From Ruegeria sp. A3M17 (GTDB lineage: Bacteria; Pseudomonadota; Alphaproteobacteria; Rhodobacterales; Rhodobacteraceae): 64,000 nucleotides of DNA. Made by a program: the position numbers and the translations under genes. The stretch lies in assembly GCF_003318255.1 (NCBI RefSeq), contig NZ_QOCF01000014.1:124001-188000 (forward strand), written 5' to 3'. This document shows positions 16,771 through 24,768 of the stretch, one piece after another; position 1 is the first letter of the stretch, and each line of letters opens with the position of its first letter. The notes beneath the pieces are model-generated. The model did not search any database. It was not told the DNA's origin and saw nothing but the letters and a program-made list of their open reading frames with translations.

Positions 16771-17250
16771 ATGACTCGTATCTCGCACATCGAACTAGAC
16801 GACCAAAACCTGCCTCCACCGACCCCCGAGATCGAGCAGGAGCGTAAGGTTGCTATCTATGATCTGCTGGAAGAAAACAGCTTTGCGCTGCCGGTGCGCG
16901 ATGACCGAGTCGCGCCTGATGGACCATACCGTGTGCAGCTGTCGATCCGCGACAAACGGCTGGTCTTCGACATCGCCACCGAGGCCGAGGAGAAGGCAGC
17001 AGAATTTCACCTGTCGCTGGGGCCGTTCCGGCAGGTGGTCAAAGATTATTTTCAGATCTGCGAAAGCTATTTCAACGCGGTGAAAACTCTGCCGCCCAGC
17101 CAGATCGAAACCATCGATATGGCCCGTCGCGGCATCCACAACGAAGGCAGCCGCGTCTTGCAGGAGCGACTTGAAGGTAAGGCCGACATAGATACCGATA
17201 CGGCACGTCGCCTGTTCACGCTGATCTGCGTGCTGCATTTCGGGGGCTGA
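16771..17250 (+). CDS. UPF0262 family protein
   Basis: 159 aa, cytosolic. Recognised from the N-terminal RISHIELDD and the PFRQVVKDYFQICESYFNAV and DMARRGIHNEGSRVLQERL blocks characteristic of this alphaproteobacterial family. Function unknown. It is followed three bases later by a phosphatase-like gene, a pairing I recall as common in Rhodobacterales. Confidence 0.88.
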   Translation: MTRISHIELDDQNLPPPTPEIEQERKVAIYDLLEENSFALPVRDDRVAPDGPYRVQLSIRDKRLVFDIATEAEEKAAEFHLSLGPFRQVVKDYFQICESYFNAVKTLPPSQIETIDMARRGIHNEGSRVLQERLEGKADIDTDTARRLFTLICVLHFGG

Positions 17251-17253
17251 CGC

Positions 17254-17706
17254 GTGAAGCCTTTACCGCAGTCGGTCCTGTTTTGTTGCGACCATAACGC
17301 GGTTCGGTCTCCTATGGCCGAAGGGCTCATGAAAAAGTTCTACGGCACCGGCACTTACGTACAGTCCGCCGGTGTACGAAATGACCTTGAGATTGACGGG
17401 TTCTGCATCGCGGTCTGTCAGGAGGTCGGCGTTGAACTGTCCCGCCATCGGTCACGCTCGTTTGATGAAATGCAGGAATGGGGTGACGACCTCAGCTCGT
17501 TCGACCTGATCGTTGCGTTGTCTCCGGCCAGTCAGCGCCAGGCGCTGGAATTGACGCGCATTTTTCACCTGGATGTCGATTATTGGCCAATAATGGACCC
17601 TACCGGACTGGGCGAAAGCCGCGCAAACAAGTTAATTCACTACCGACAGACCCGCGACCAGATCATTCAGCATCTCAAAGGCCGCTGGGGCGAACCTACG
17701 GAGTGA
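17254..17706 (+). CDS. Low-molecular-weight protein tyrosine phosphatase-like / ArsC-fold protein
   Basis: 150 aa from a GTG three bases after the UPF0262 stop. P-loop CDHNAVRS (residues 11-18) fits C-x5-R-S of the family, and the general acid region appears as WPIMDPTGLGESRANKL with the Asp-Pro pair. These cytosolic enzymes remove phosphate from phosphotyrosine or small phospho-compounds, or reduce arsenate. The lack of the arsenate-reductase second and third cysteines in the expected places favours a phosphatase. Substrate unknown. Confidence 0.82.
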   Translation: MKPLPQSVLFCCDHNAVRSPMAEGLMKKFYGTGTYVQSAGVRNDLEIDGFCIAVCQEVGVELSRHRSRSFDEMQEWGDDLSSFDLIVALSPASQRQALELTRIFHLDVDYWPIMDPTGLGESRANKLIHYRQTRDQIIQHLKGRWGEPTE

Positions 17707-17708
17707 CC

Positions 17709-18107
17709 ATGAACCAGACCGTCAAAACCTATTTCGACGCCTTCAACGCCGGTGACGTCGACGGCATGCTGGCTTGCCTGTCAGATGACGTAGCGCATCA
17801 CGTGAACGAAGGCCAGATCCGCACCGGTAAGGAAAAATTTGCAGCCTTTTGCGCCCATATGAACCGCTGCTACAAGGAACACCTAACGGATATCGTGGTG
17901 TTTGAGGCCGCAGGCGGTACCCGCGCTGCGGCAGAGTTCACTGTGAACGGCACCTATCTGCAGACGGATGAGGGTTTGCCCGAAGCCCGCGGTCAGACCT
18001 ATCGCTTGCCCGCCGGGTCGTTCTTTGACCTGAAAGACGGTAAAATTACCCGCGTCACCACATTCTACAACCTCGCTGACTGGACCAAGCAGGTCTCGAA
18101 TGGCTGA
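17709..18107 (+). CDS. SnoaL/NTF2-like protein (ketosteroid isomerase fold)
   Basis: 132 aa. The opening VKTYFDAFNAGDVDGMLACLSDDVAHHVNEG is typical of the SnoaL-like NTF2 fold, with the cone-shaped pocket closing around FFDLKDGKITRVTTFYNLADW. Members are isomerases, hydrolases or ligand binders, and the pocket residues do not tell which. It starts two bases after the phosphatase stop and overlaps the following acetyltransferase by eight bases, so all three are translated together. Confidence 0.8.
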   Translation: MNQTVKTYFDAFNAGDVDGMLACLSDDVAHHVNEGQIRTGKEKFAAFCAHMNRCYKEHLTDIVVFEAAGGTRAAAEFTVNGTYLQTDEGLPEARGQTYRLPAGSFFDLKDGKITRVTTFYNLADWTKQVSNG

Positions 18108-18693
18108 GGTCACAGCTGTCCGTCCCCTGACCGGGGCGGCGCTGACGGATGCCTTGGACGATGTGGCGCGTTTGCGGATCCAGGTGTTTCGGGCGTGGCC
18201 GTATCTGTATGACGGCGACATCGATTACGAGCGGAAGTACCTGCAATCTTACCGTGACAGCGACAAAGCGGTCGTTGTTGGAGCGTTCGATGGTGACCGC
18301 CTGATAGGCGCTTCGACCGGTGCCCCTTTGACCGACCACGCTGAAGATTTCGCCGCCGCCTTTGAAGGCTCGGGTCTGGACCTGGCCAAAATCTTCTATT
18401 GTGCCGAATCCGTCCTTTTGTCGGATTATCGGGGACAGGGCGTTGGCCACACTTTCTTTGACCTTCGCGAGGCACATGCACGCAAGCTGGGTTACAGAAA
18501 ATGCGCCTTTTGCAGTGTGAGGCACCCCGCCGAGCACCCGATGCGGCCAAACAACTACCACCCTTTGGATGACTTCTGGTGCGCGCGGGGATATGAACGG
18601 ATGCCTGGTGTGATCGCGCAGTTTTCGTGGAAGGATATTGGCGAAGAGGGCGAGACAGTAAAGCCACTGCAGTTTTGGATGCGGGATTTGTAG
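18100..18693 (+). CDS. GNAT-family N-acetyltransferase
   Basis: 197 aa. Acetyl-CoA site VLLSDYRGQGVGHTFFDLREAHA (about residues 104-126; R-G-Q-G-V-G loop). N-terminal RLRIQVFRAWPYLYDGD resembles a GNAT subgroup that acts on small metabolites or on modified amino acids. The cysteine- and histidine-rich segment KCAFCSVRHPAEHPMRP after it is unusual and may form part of the substrate site. It overlaps the NTF2-like gene. Confidence 0.82.
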   Translation: MAEVTAVRPLTGAALTDALDDVARLRIQVFRAWPYLYDGDIDYERKYLQSYRDSDKAVVVGAFDGDRLIGASTGAPLTDHAEDFAAAFEGSGLDLAKIFYCAESVLLSDYRGQGVGHTFFDLREAHARKLGYRKCAFCSVRHPAEHPMRPNNYHPLDDFWCARGYERMPGVIAQFSWKDIGEEGETVKPLQFWMRDL

Positions 18694-18749
18694 ATGGTTT
18701 TCGTCTGCTCTGCGGACAAATCTGTCTTTTGCTGGGCTTGCGCCTTGCC

Positions 18750-18956
18750 TTAGTCGAGCCTGAACCCGATTTTCATAGCGACCTGGAAGTGACCAACTTC
18801 ACCTTCCGTTATGTGACCTCGGATATCCGAAACTTCGAACCAATCAAGGTTTTTAACTGTCTCAGCCGCCTTTGAGATACCCGACCGGATAGCCGCATCA
18901 ATGGATTCCGTTGACGTGCCGACGACATCGATTTTCTTGTATGTAGCATTCGTCAT
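18750..18956 (-). CDS. Dodecin (flavin-storage protein)
   Basis: 68 aa, the usual dodecin length. Pattern: YKKIDVVGTSTESIDAAIRS, then KNLDWFEVSDIRGHI with the Trp that stacks on the flavin, and the final strand HFQVAMKIGFRL. Dodecins form hollow dodecamers that bind riboflavin, FMN or CoA and buffer free flavin. AGGGA lies nine bases before this ATG; another ATG two codons upstream is possible. It is on the strand opposite to its neighbours. Confidence 0.92.
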   Translation of the reverse strand: MTNATYKKIDVVGTSTESIDAAIRSGISKAAETVKNLDWFEVSDIRGHITEGEVGHFQVAMKIGFRLD

Positions 18957-19321
18957 TTTCATTTTCCCTAAGCTGAACTGGATTATTGGATGCATTCTTG
19001 ATGGCCCCTCGGAACCTACCCTCACGCTCTTTCATCTCTGCCAAGACATCAACTGAATCTGTCACTTGCAGACTGACAGTTCGTTGAATGCTGACATCCC
19101 AGCACTTAAAAATGGATTGAGCGCCGGTTCATCGGCCAACAATGACGGTTTCGTTGGCCGCCCATTTCCGACTAGAGCAAGCTTTGGCAGTCGTTCATGC
19201 ATTCGACGGTTCGGGGTCGTAGCGGAAGAGGTCGTTCAAAACCCAAGGTGTCAGGATGGGGCTATACAGCCCACAATCGCACATTTAAATATCGCCAGAG
19301 ATTGGACCGCAAGGAAAGCCC
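18957..19321. other. Non-coding stretch between dodecin and nitrilase
   Basis: 365 bp of divergent intergenic DNA. No supported reading frame and no RNA gene. It must hold the promoters of dodecin and of the nitrilase-like gene, but I see no strong -35/-10 pair. Its texture resembles the other accessory spacers of the window. Confidence 0.4.
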
Positions 19322-20197
19322 ATGAAAGTCGCTACCGCCGCCTATAACCTCGATTGGCTCGACAGCTGGGGGCAGTATGAGGACAAGCTGGACCGCTGGG
19401 TCTCAGGCGCCGCGAGGCAGGGGGCGGAACTACTGGTTTTTCCTGAATACGGCGCGATGGAACTGTCGACCCTTGACGGAGCTGAGGTGGCAGGTGATCT
19501 GGAGCGTTCGATCCACGCAGTCTCGGATCGGATGGAGGATGTAAGAAACCTGCACCAGCGCCTCGCGCAGGAATATAAGTCGTACATTCTGGGCGCATCG
19601 GCCCCGGTTGTGGATGGCCCTGGTCGACCTGTGAACCGGGCTTCATTCTATGCCCCAGATGGCAAACAGGACCACCAGGACAAACAGATCATGACCCGGT
19701 TCGAACGCGAGTCGTGGGATATTGCCCCTGGCGGCCCGCTGAAACTGTTCGATACTGCGCTGGGCAAAATTGGGGTGCTGATCTGTTACGATAGTGAGTT
19801 CCCACTATTGGGTCGTGCTCTTAGCGAGGCAGACCTTATCCTTGTCCCCTCCTGCACCGAGGCGTTGTCAGGCTATTGGCGGGTACGTATCGGCGCGATG
19901 TCCAGAGCATTGGAAAATCAATGCGTTACGGTGATGTCGTCCCTGGTGAGCACTAATGAATGGTCCGAAGCCGTTGATATGAACACCGGCACTGGCGGTG
20001 TATTTGGTCCACCGGACAAGGGCTTTCCCGCGACTGGAGTGCTGGCCGAAGGCACCCTGAACAAACCCGGCTGGACTTATGCTGAGGTCGACATGTCGGC
20101 CATCGCCGGTGTGCGTTCCGATGGCCATGTCCTCAACCGAACTCATTGGGATGAGCAATTACCCCGAGTCGATTCGGTCACAATATCCGCCCTATAG
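19322..20197 (+). CDS. Carbon-nitrogen hydrolase (nitrilase superfamily)
   Basis: 291 aa, cytosolic. Catalytic triad readable as E42 (FPEYGAMEL), K121 (HQDKQIMTR) and C155 (GVLICYDSEFPL), the Glu-Lys-Cys of the superfamily, which hydrolyses amides, carbamoyl compounds or nitriles. The RVGAMSRALENQCVTVMSS block is also typical. GGAAAG precedes the ATG. It looks like part of the inserted accessory group in front of infA; the substrate is not evident. Confidence 0.9.
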   Translation: MKVATAAYNLDWLDSWGQYEDKLDRWVSGAARQGAELLVFPEYGAMELSTLDGAEVAGDLERSIHAVSDRMEDVRNLHQRLAQEYKSYILGASAPVVDGPGRPVNRASFYAPDGKQDHQDKQIMTRFERESWDIAPGGPLKLFDTALGKIGVLICYDSEFPLLGRALSEADLILVPSCTEALSGYWRVRIGAMSRALENQCVTVMSSLVSTNEWSEAVDMNTGTGGVFGPPDKGFPATGVLAEGTLNKPGWTYAEVDMSAIAGVRSDGHVLNRTHWDEQLPRVDSVTISAL

Positions 20198-20288
20198 GTG
20201 ATTCCGCCCTTGAAATAGGGCCAAAATAGGCTCATTTAAGCGCACATCCCTGCAGATTCTGCGGGTGCAACTTAAATATGGAGACAAC

Positions 20289-20507
20289 ATGGCCAAGGAA
20301 GATACGCTCGAATTTCCCGGTGTCGTGAAGGAACTCCTGCCTAATGCGACGTTTCGGGTCGAGCTGGAAAACGGCCATGAGATCATCGCACATACGGCAG
20401 GCAAGATGCGCAAGAACCGCATCCGTGTTCTGGCCGGCGACAAAGTTCAGGTCGAGATGACCCCCTATGATCTGACCAAGGGTCGGATCAACTACCGCTT
20501 CAAGTAA
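20289..20507 (+). CDS. infA: Translation initiation factor IF-1
   Basis: 72 aa, the standard length. OB-fold S1-like protein that occupies the A site of the 30S subunit during initiation. [20 protein letters not shown] and the C-terminal [15 protein letters not shown] are diagnostic. GGAGACAAC precedes the ATG. It begins the run infA / maf / RNase E/G / yacG, with the later genes overlapping each other. Confidence 0.98.
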   Translation: MAKEDTLEFPGVVKELLPNATFRVELENGHEIIAHTAGKMRKNRIRVLAGDKVQVEMTPYDLTKGRINYRFK

Positions 20508-20518
20508 CGCCTGCCGCA

Positions 20519-21097
20519 ATGGCGTTTATCTTAGGATCGGGCAGCCCAAGGCGGTTGGACCTGTTGGCCCAACTTGGCGTGCAGCCCGATGCCATCCGTG
20601 CACCCGACATTGATGAAACGCCGCTGAAAGGTGAGCTGCCGGTGCCCTATTGCAATCGCATTACGCGGGCAAAAGTGCAGGCGGTACAGGCCGATGGCGA
20701 CGATGTAACTCTTTGCGCGGATACCACGGTCGCACTGGGCCGCCGTATTCTGGGAAAACCGGAAGACGCGGGCCAGGCGGCTGAATTCCTGCATGCTTTG
20801 TCCGGTCGGCGGCACCGCGTAATCACCTCGGTCGCTGTACGGCGCGGAGACCGCGTTCTGCAACGTGATGTGGTGTCTCAGGTCAAGGTCAAACGTCTGT
20901 CAGACGTTGAAATCAACGCTTACCTGGCGACCGGAGACTGGCAGGGCAAAGCAGGCGCCTACGCCATTCAAGGCCCCGCCGGGGCTTTCATCCCATGGAT
21001 TTCCGGTTCGTTTACCGGCATCGTGGGGCTCCCCCTGTCCGAGACCGCCGCGCTTTTGCAAGGCATCGGCTATCCCCTGTATCGTGAGGCATCATGA
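20519..21097 (+). CDS. Maf-family nucleoside triphosphate pyrophosphatase
   Basis: 192 aa. Opening [20 protein letters not shown] with the S-x-R-R phosphate-binding motif, DIDETP, the catalytic [15 protein letters not shown] and the [16 protein letters not shown] end. Maf proteins remove non-canonical nucleotides such as dTTP/UTP or modified bases by cleaving off pyrophosphate and influence septation. It begins 11 bases after infA and overlaps the RNase gene by four bases. Confidence 0.95.
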   Translation: MAFILGSGSPRRLDLLAQLGVQPDAIRAPDIDETPLKGELPVPYCNRITRAKVQAVQADGDDVTLCADTTVALGRRILGKPEDAGQAAEFLHALSGRRHRVITSVAVRRGDRVLQRDVVSQVKVKRLSDVEINAYLATGDWQGKAGAYAIQGPAGAFIPWISGSFTGIVGLPLSETAALLQGIGYPLYREAS

Positions 21098-22116
21098 AGG
21101 GTCGAACCATCGTTCTGGATCACATCGAAAACCGCGAAGCTGCCGCCTTTATGGTCGATGGTCAGCTGGACGATTTCCTGGTTGCAGCTGACGCGCCCGC
21201 GCCGGGTACGATTTACCGTGCCCGTGCCGACCGACCGGTCAAAGGGCAGGGTGGCATGTTCCTGACCACGCCTGATGGTCCGGCCTTTTTACGGCAGGTC
21301 AAAGGGCTCGCACCCGGTGCCCTGATGTTGGTTCAGGTGACGGGCTATGCCGAACCCGGTAAGGCGCTGCCAGTGACCGATCGGGTTCTGTTCAAAAGCC
21401 GCTATGCGATCGTCACGCCTGATGCGCCCGGTTTGAATATCTCACGTTCCATCCACGACGAAGATGAGCGTGACCGCCTACTTGAGATTGCTCATGAAAG
21501 CATGGAGGGCAGCAGCCATGGCCTGATCCTGAGATCCTGTTGTGAGGGCGAAGGCGCGGCTGAAATCGCCGAAGATATCGGCGCGATGCTGGCCCATGCG
21601 GATCAGGTTTTGAACGATCCGGGAACCGAGCCCGACCTGCTGCTGGAAGGTGACAGACCCCATGTTCTTGCCTGGCGCGACTGGACCGACCCGGCTGAGG
21701 TTGTGACACAGCCGGGCAGTTTCGAAACGCATGGCGTATTGGACGCATTGGACGTGGCGCGTGGTATTTCTGAGCCACTGCCCGGAGGGGGCCACCTATA
21801 TATTCAGCCCACCCGGGCCTTGGTCGCTGTGGATGTCAACACCGGGTCCGATACGTCGATGGCGGCCGGAATCAAGGCCAATTTCGCCTGTGCCAAAGGG
21901 CTTGCCCGTGCATTGCGCGTTCGCGGTCTAGGGGGGCAAATCACTCTGGATCTGGCACCAATGCCTAAAAAGGATCGCCGTGGGTTCGAGGCTTCTCTGC
22001 GCGCTGCGTTGAAGGCGGATTCGATCGAAACCACGCTGGCAGGCTGGACCCCTCTTGGCCACTACGAACTGCAGCGCAAACGCGGCCGTATCCCATTGTC
22101 GGAAGTGTTGAAATGA
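21094..22116 (+). CDS. Ribonuclease E/G family protein, short form
   Basis: 340 aa, clearly shorter than RNase G (about 490). The catalytic DNase I-like centre is present: [14 protein letters not shown] carries the first Mg-binding Asp, and [17 protein letters not shown] the second. The 5'-sensor/S1 part is in the N-terminal 120 residues. The C-terminal zinc-link (CPxCxG) and small domain are missing. A four-cysteine protein starting MSCPIC is encoded immediately after it. RNase E/G enzymes start mRNA decay and mature rRNA; the short form may have a restricted role. Confidence 0.9.
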   Translation: MKGRTIVLDHIENREAAAFMVDGQLDDFLVAADAPAPGTIYRARADRPVKGQGGMFLTTPDGPAFLRQVKGLAPGALMLVQVTGYAEPGKALPVTDRVLFKSRYAIVTPDAPGLNISRSIHDEDERDRLLEIAHESMEGSSHGLILRSCCEGEGAAEIAEDIGAMLAHADQVLNDPGTEPDLLLEGDRPHVLAWRDWTDPAEVVTQPGSFETHGVLDALDVARGISEPLPGGGHLYIQPTRALVAVDVNTGSDTSMAAGIKANFACAKGLARALRVRGLGGQITLDLAPMPKKDRRGFEASLRAALKADSIETTLAGWTPLGHYELQRKRGRIPLSEVLK

Positions 22117-22295
22117 GCTGCCCGATCTGCGCAGAAAAGTCTGTAACCGAGTTTCGGCCATTCTGTTCGAGACGTTGTGCTGATATTGATCTGGCCAAGT
22201 GGCTGAACGGGTCCTACGCGGTTCCATCGCAGCGGGAAGAGGACGTTGAAACCGAAGTTTCCGACCCCGAAGCAGAGCAACAACGTCCACATTGA
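22113..22295 (+). CDS. yacG: DNA gyrase inhibitor / zinc-binding protein
   Basis: 60 aa. Four-cysteine zinc site C3-x2-C6 and C18-x3-C22 (CPIC, CSRRC) followed by ADIDLAKWLNGSYAVP, which is diagnostic of YacG. In E. coli YacG binds GyrB and inhibits gyrase. The tail is acidic and probably disordered. It overlaps the RNase gene by four bases. Confidence 0.94.
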   Translation: MSCPICAEKSVTEFRPFCSRRCADIDLAKWLNGSYAVPSQREEDVETEVSDPEAEQQRPH

Positions 22296-22374
22296 AAAAA
22301 TGTGAAAAAGCCTCTGGACACTGCCTGTAGCAAGTCATAGAAGGCCTCCACCCAACGGCAAACGCCGTACCCGT

Positions 22375-22449
22375 GCCCGGGTAGCTCAGGGGTAGAGCAG
22401 TGGATTGAAAATCCTCGTGTCGGTGGTTCGATTCCGCCCCCGGGCACCA
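22375..22449 (+). tRNA. tRNA-Phe (anticodon GAA)
   Basis: 75 nt with encoded CCA. Acceptor GCCCGGG/CCCGGGC, D-arm GCTC..GAGC, anticodon loop TTGAAAA, T-arm GGTGG-TTCGATT-CCGCC. The anticodon stem reads GTGGA/TCCTC, which leaves a U-U mismatch at positions 28-42. Everything else is canonical. Confidence 0.96.
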
Positions 22450-22682
22450 CTTTCTCTGGTAAGGTTTTGGTTTCACACCAGCTTTTGACAGCAGACTGAA
22501 ACCGCAGACCAGTTCATCAAAATACACCTTCGTGAACGGCGGTTTTTTACTTCGGCCACCACAAAAGACACGGCTATACATTGCCAGCGACACCCGTTAA
22601 GAGGCACTCTTTAACCTTGGAAGATGCGCTGATTGCAATACCGCAAGGCACGTATCCCCCGGCTGATACAAAGAACACCACC

Positions 22683-24707
22683 GTGAAACAGACCATCGCA
22701 GATGCGCTTGCCCGCAAGGGTTACGATACTTTGACACAAGTCCAGCAGGCCGCGACACAGCCCGACCTGGAAGGGCGCGATATGTTGGTGTCGGCGCAAA
22801 CCGGATCGGGAAAAACCATCGGGTTTGGGTTGGCGATTGCACCACAGTTGCTGGGCGAAGATGAGACGTTCGGGGCGTCCGGCGCGCCGTTGGCTTTGGT
22901 GGTTGCACCTACGCGGGAACTGGCCATGCAGGTCAAGCGTGAATTGAGCTGGCTATACTCTGATGCCGGCGCGTTTCTGGCCTCGTGCGTCGGTGGCATG
23001 GATATGCGTGATGAACGCCGGGCTTTGGCGCGAGGGGCGCATATTGTTGTCGCAACGCCGGGTCGACTGCGCGATCATATCATGCGTGGTTCCATTGATC
23101 TGACCGCGATCCGGGCCGTTGTTCTGGATGAAGCCGATGAAATGCTGGACCTTGGATTTCGCGAGGATCTTGAGTTCATCCTGGATGAAACCCCGGCAGA
23201 GCGACAAACGTTGTTGTTCTCAGCAACTGTGCCGCGCGCCATTGCCAGTCTGGCAACGCGTTATCAGCGCGATGCCGAGCGGGTGAGCACTGTCAGCGAG
23301 AAAACCCAACATGCCGATATCGAATATCGTGCGATGATGGTGGCGCCGCGGGACGGGGATAACGCGATCATCAATGCATTGCGGTATTACGAAGCTCCCA
23401 ATGCTATCGTTTTCTGTAACACCCGTGCGATGGTGTCACGACTGACCACGCGGCTTTCCAACCGCGGATTTTCTGTGGTGGCACTGTCTGGTGAGCTGAC
23501 GCAGAGTGAACGCTCTAACGCGTTGCAGTCGATGCGTGATGGGCGTGCGAGGGTATGTGTGGCGACAGATGTCGCGGCGCGCGGGATTGATTTGCCCAAC
23601 CTCGATCTGGTGATCCATGCCGAGTTGCCCAACAGTCACGAGACGCTTTTGCATCGTTCGGGACGCACGGGCCGGGCCGGGCGAAAGGGCGTTAGCGCCC
23701 TGGTGGTCGAGCCGTCGTCGCGGAAAAAGGCCGAGCGTATTCTGAAGTTCGCAAAACTCACGGCGGATTGGGGCGTCGCCCCGTCGTCGGATGAGGTGAA
23801 CGAACGGGATCAGACGCGGATGCTCGCCTCGGACGACTGGCAAGTTGAAGTTACCGAAAGCGAACAGGACGCGGTTAAGCACCTAGTTGAAAAATTTACC
23901 CCTGAGCAAATAGCAGCAGCGTATCTCCGTCAGTATAAATTGCGCCACTCAGCACCGGAAGAGTTGGCCCCGGTGACGGCGGACCGCCCCAAACCCCGCG
24001 CTGCCTTTGGTCCGAGCGTCTGGTTTTCATTGTCGGAAGGCCACAACCAAAACGCATCGCCGCGCCATTTGCTGCCGATGATCTGTAAGGCCGGCGATCT
24101 GACCAAAGACGATATCGGCGCGATCCGGATTGCCGATGATGTGTCTTACGTCGAGATCCGCGAAGCCAGTGTTGTGGGCTTTCTGGCGGCAGTTGGACCT
24201 GGTATGAAAATCGAAGGTTCGAAAAACGTTGTACGCTTGGATGGCGCGCCTGACGTGCCAGCGTTTGAGCGTCCAAGATCCAACCGCCCACCCAAGGGTA
24301 AACCGCGTCCGCGCAAAGGGGACACCACCCCCGTTGATTGGAACGATGCTCCAACGCCCCGTAACCGCAAACCCAAGCCCGAAGATCGCAAGCCCAAAAA
24401 TCCTGTGGAACAGCGTTCCAAACCAGCCCGATTCAAAGATTCTGGCTCGGTACAGCGAAAGGACTTGTCAGGGGCAGGCGCAACGGGCGAGGCGGATGTC
24501 AAATTCACGGCAACAAGCGCAAAGAAGAAATCCCACAAAGCACCTGCCGGCAAAAGTAAAGACGCGAGCGTAAAGCCTAGCGGTAAACCCACCAAAAGCT
24601 CGGCGCCGCCCAAGGGCAAACCCAGCAGCAAGAAGAACCGCGCCCGCGCGGCAGCCGCGAAACCGGGAAAAGGTGGAGACGCATTGCCGAAACGGCGCAA
24701 GACATAG
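22683..24707 (+). CDS. DEAD-box RNA helicase with DbpA-type RNA-binding domain and long basic tail
   Basis: About 674 aa from a GTG whose product begins MKQTIADALARKGYDTLTQV, the normal Q-motif start; a TTG 34 codons upstream is the longer option. Helicase core motifs: AQTGSGKT, PTRELA, VLDEADEMLDLG, LLFSATVPR, VFCNTR, ATDVAARGIDLPNLD, HRSGRTGRAG. After the core comes a DbpA-like RNA-binding domain (roughly residues 415-520, with VWFSLSEGHN and DDVSYVEI), then about 140 residues rich in Lys, Pro and Ser. DbpA homologues act in 50S assembly and cold adaptation. The 230-bp leader after tRNA-Phe could carry cold or autoregulation. Confidence 0.93.
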   Translation: MKQTIADALARKGYDTLTQVQQAATQPDLEGRDMLVSAQTGSGKTIGFGLAIAPQLLGEDETFGASGAPLALVVAPTRELAMQVKRELSWLYSDAGAFLASCVGGMDMRDERRALARGAHIVVATPGRLRDHIMRGSIDLTAIRAVVLDEADEMLDLGFREDLEFILDETPAERQTLLFSATVPRAIASLATRYQRDAERVSTVSEKTQHADIEYRAMMVAPRDGDNAIINALRYYEAPNAIVFCNTRAMVSRLTTRLSNRGFSVVALSGELTQSERSNALQSMRDGRARVCVATDVAARGIDLPNLDLVIHAELPNSHETLLHRSGRTGRAGRKGVSALVVEPSSRKKAERILKFAKLTADWGVAPSSDEVNERDQTRMLASDDWQVEVTESEQDAVKHLVEKFTPEQIAAAYLRQYKLRHSAPEELAPVTADRPKPRAAFGPSVWFSLSEGHNQNASPRHLLPMICKAGDLTKDDIGAIRIADDVSYVEIREASVVGFLAAVGPGMKIEGSKNVVRLDGAPDVPAFERPRSNRPPKGKPRPRKGDTTPVDWNDAPTPRNRKPKPEDRKPKNPVEQRSKPARFKDSGSVQRKDLSGAGATGEADVKFTATSAKKKSHKAPAGKSKDASVKPSGKPTKSSAPPKGKPSSKKNRARAAAAKPGKGGDALPKRRKT

Positions 24708-24768
24708 CGCTATTCAACGTACCAGGTCGGCCTCGGTAGCGCACCAGCAGTGAATGCGCCGCTGGCGC

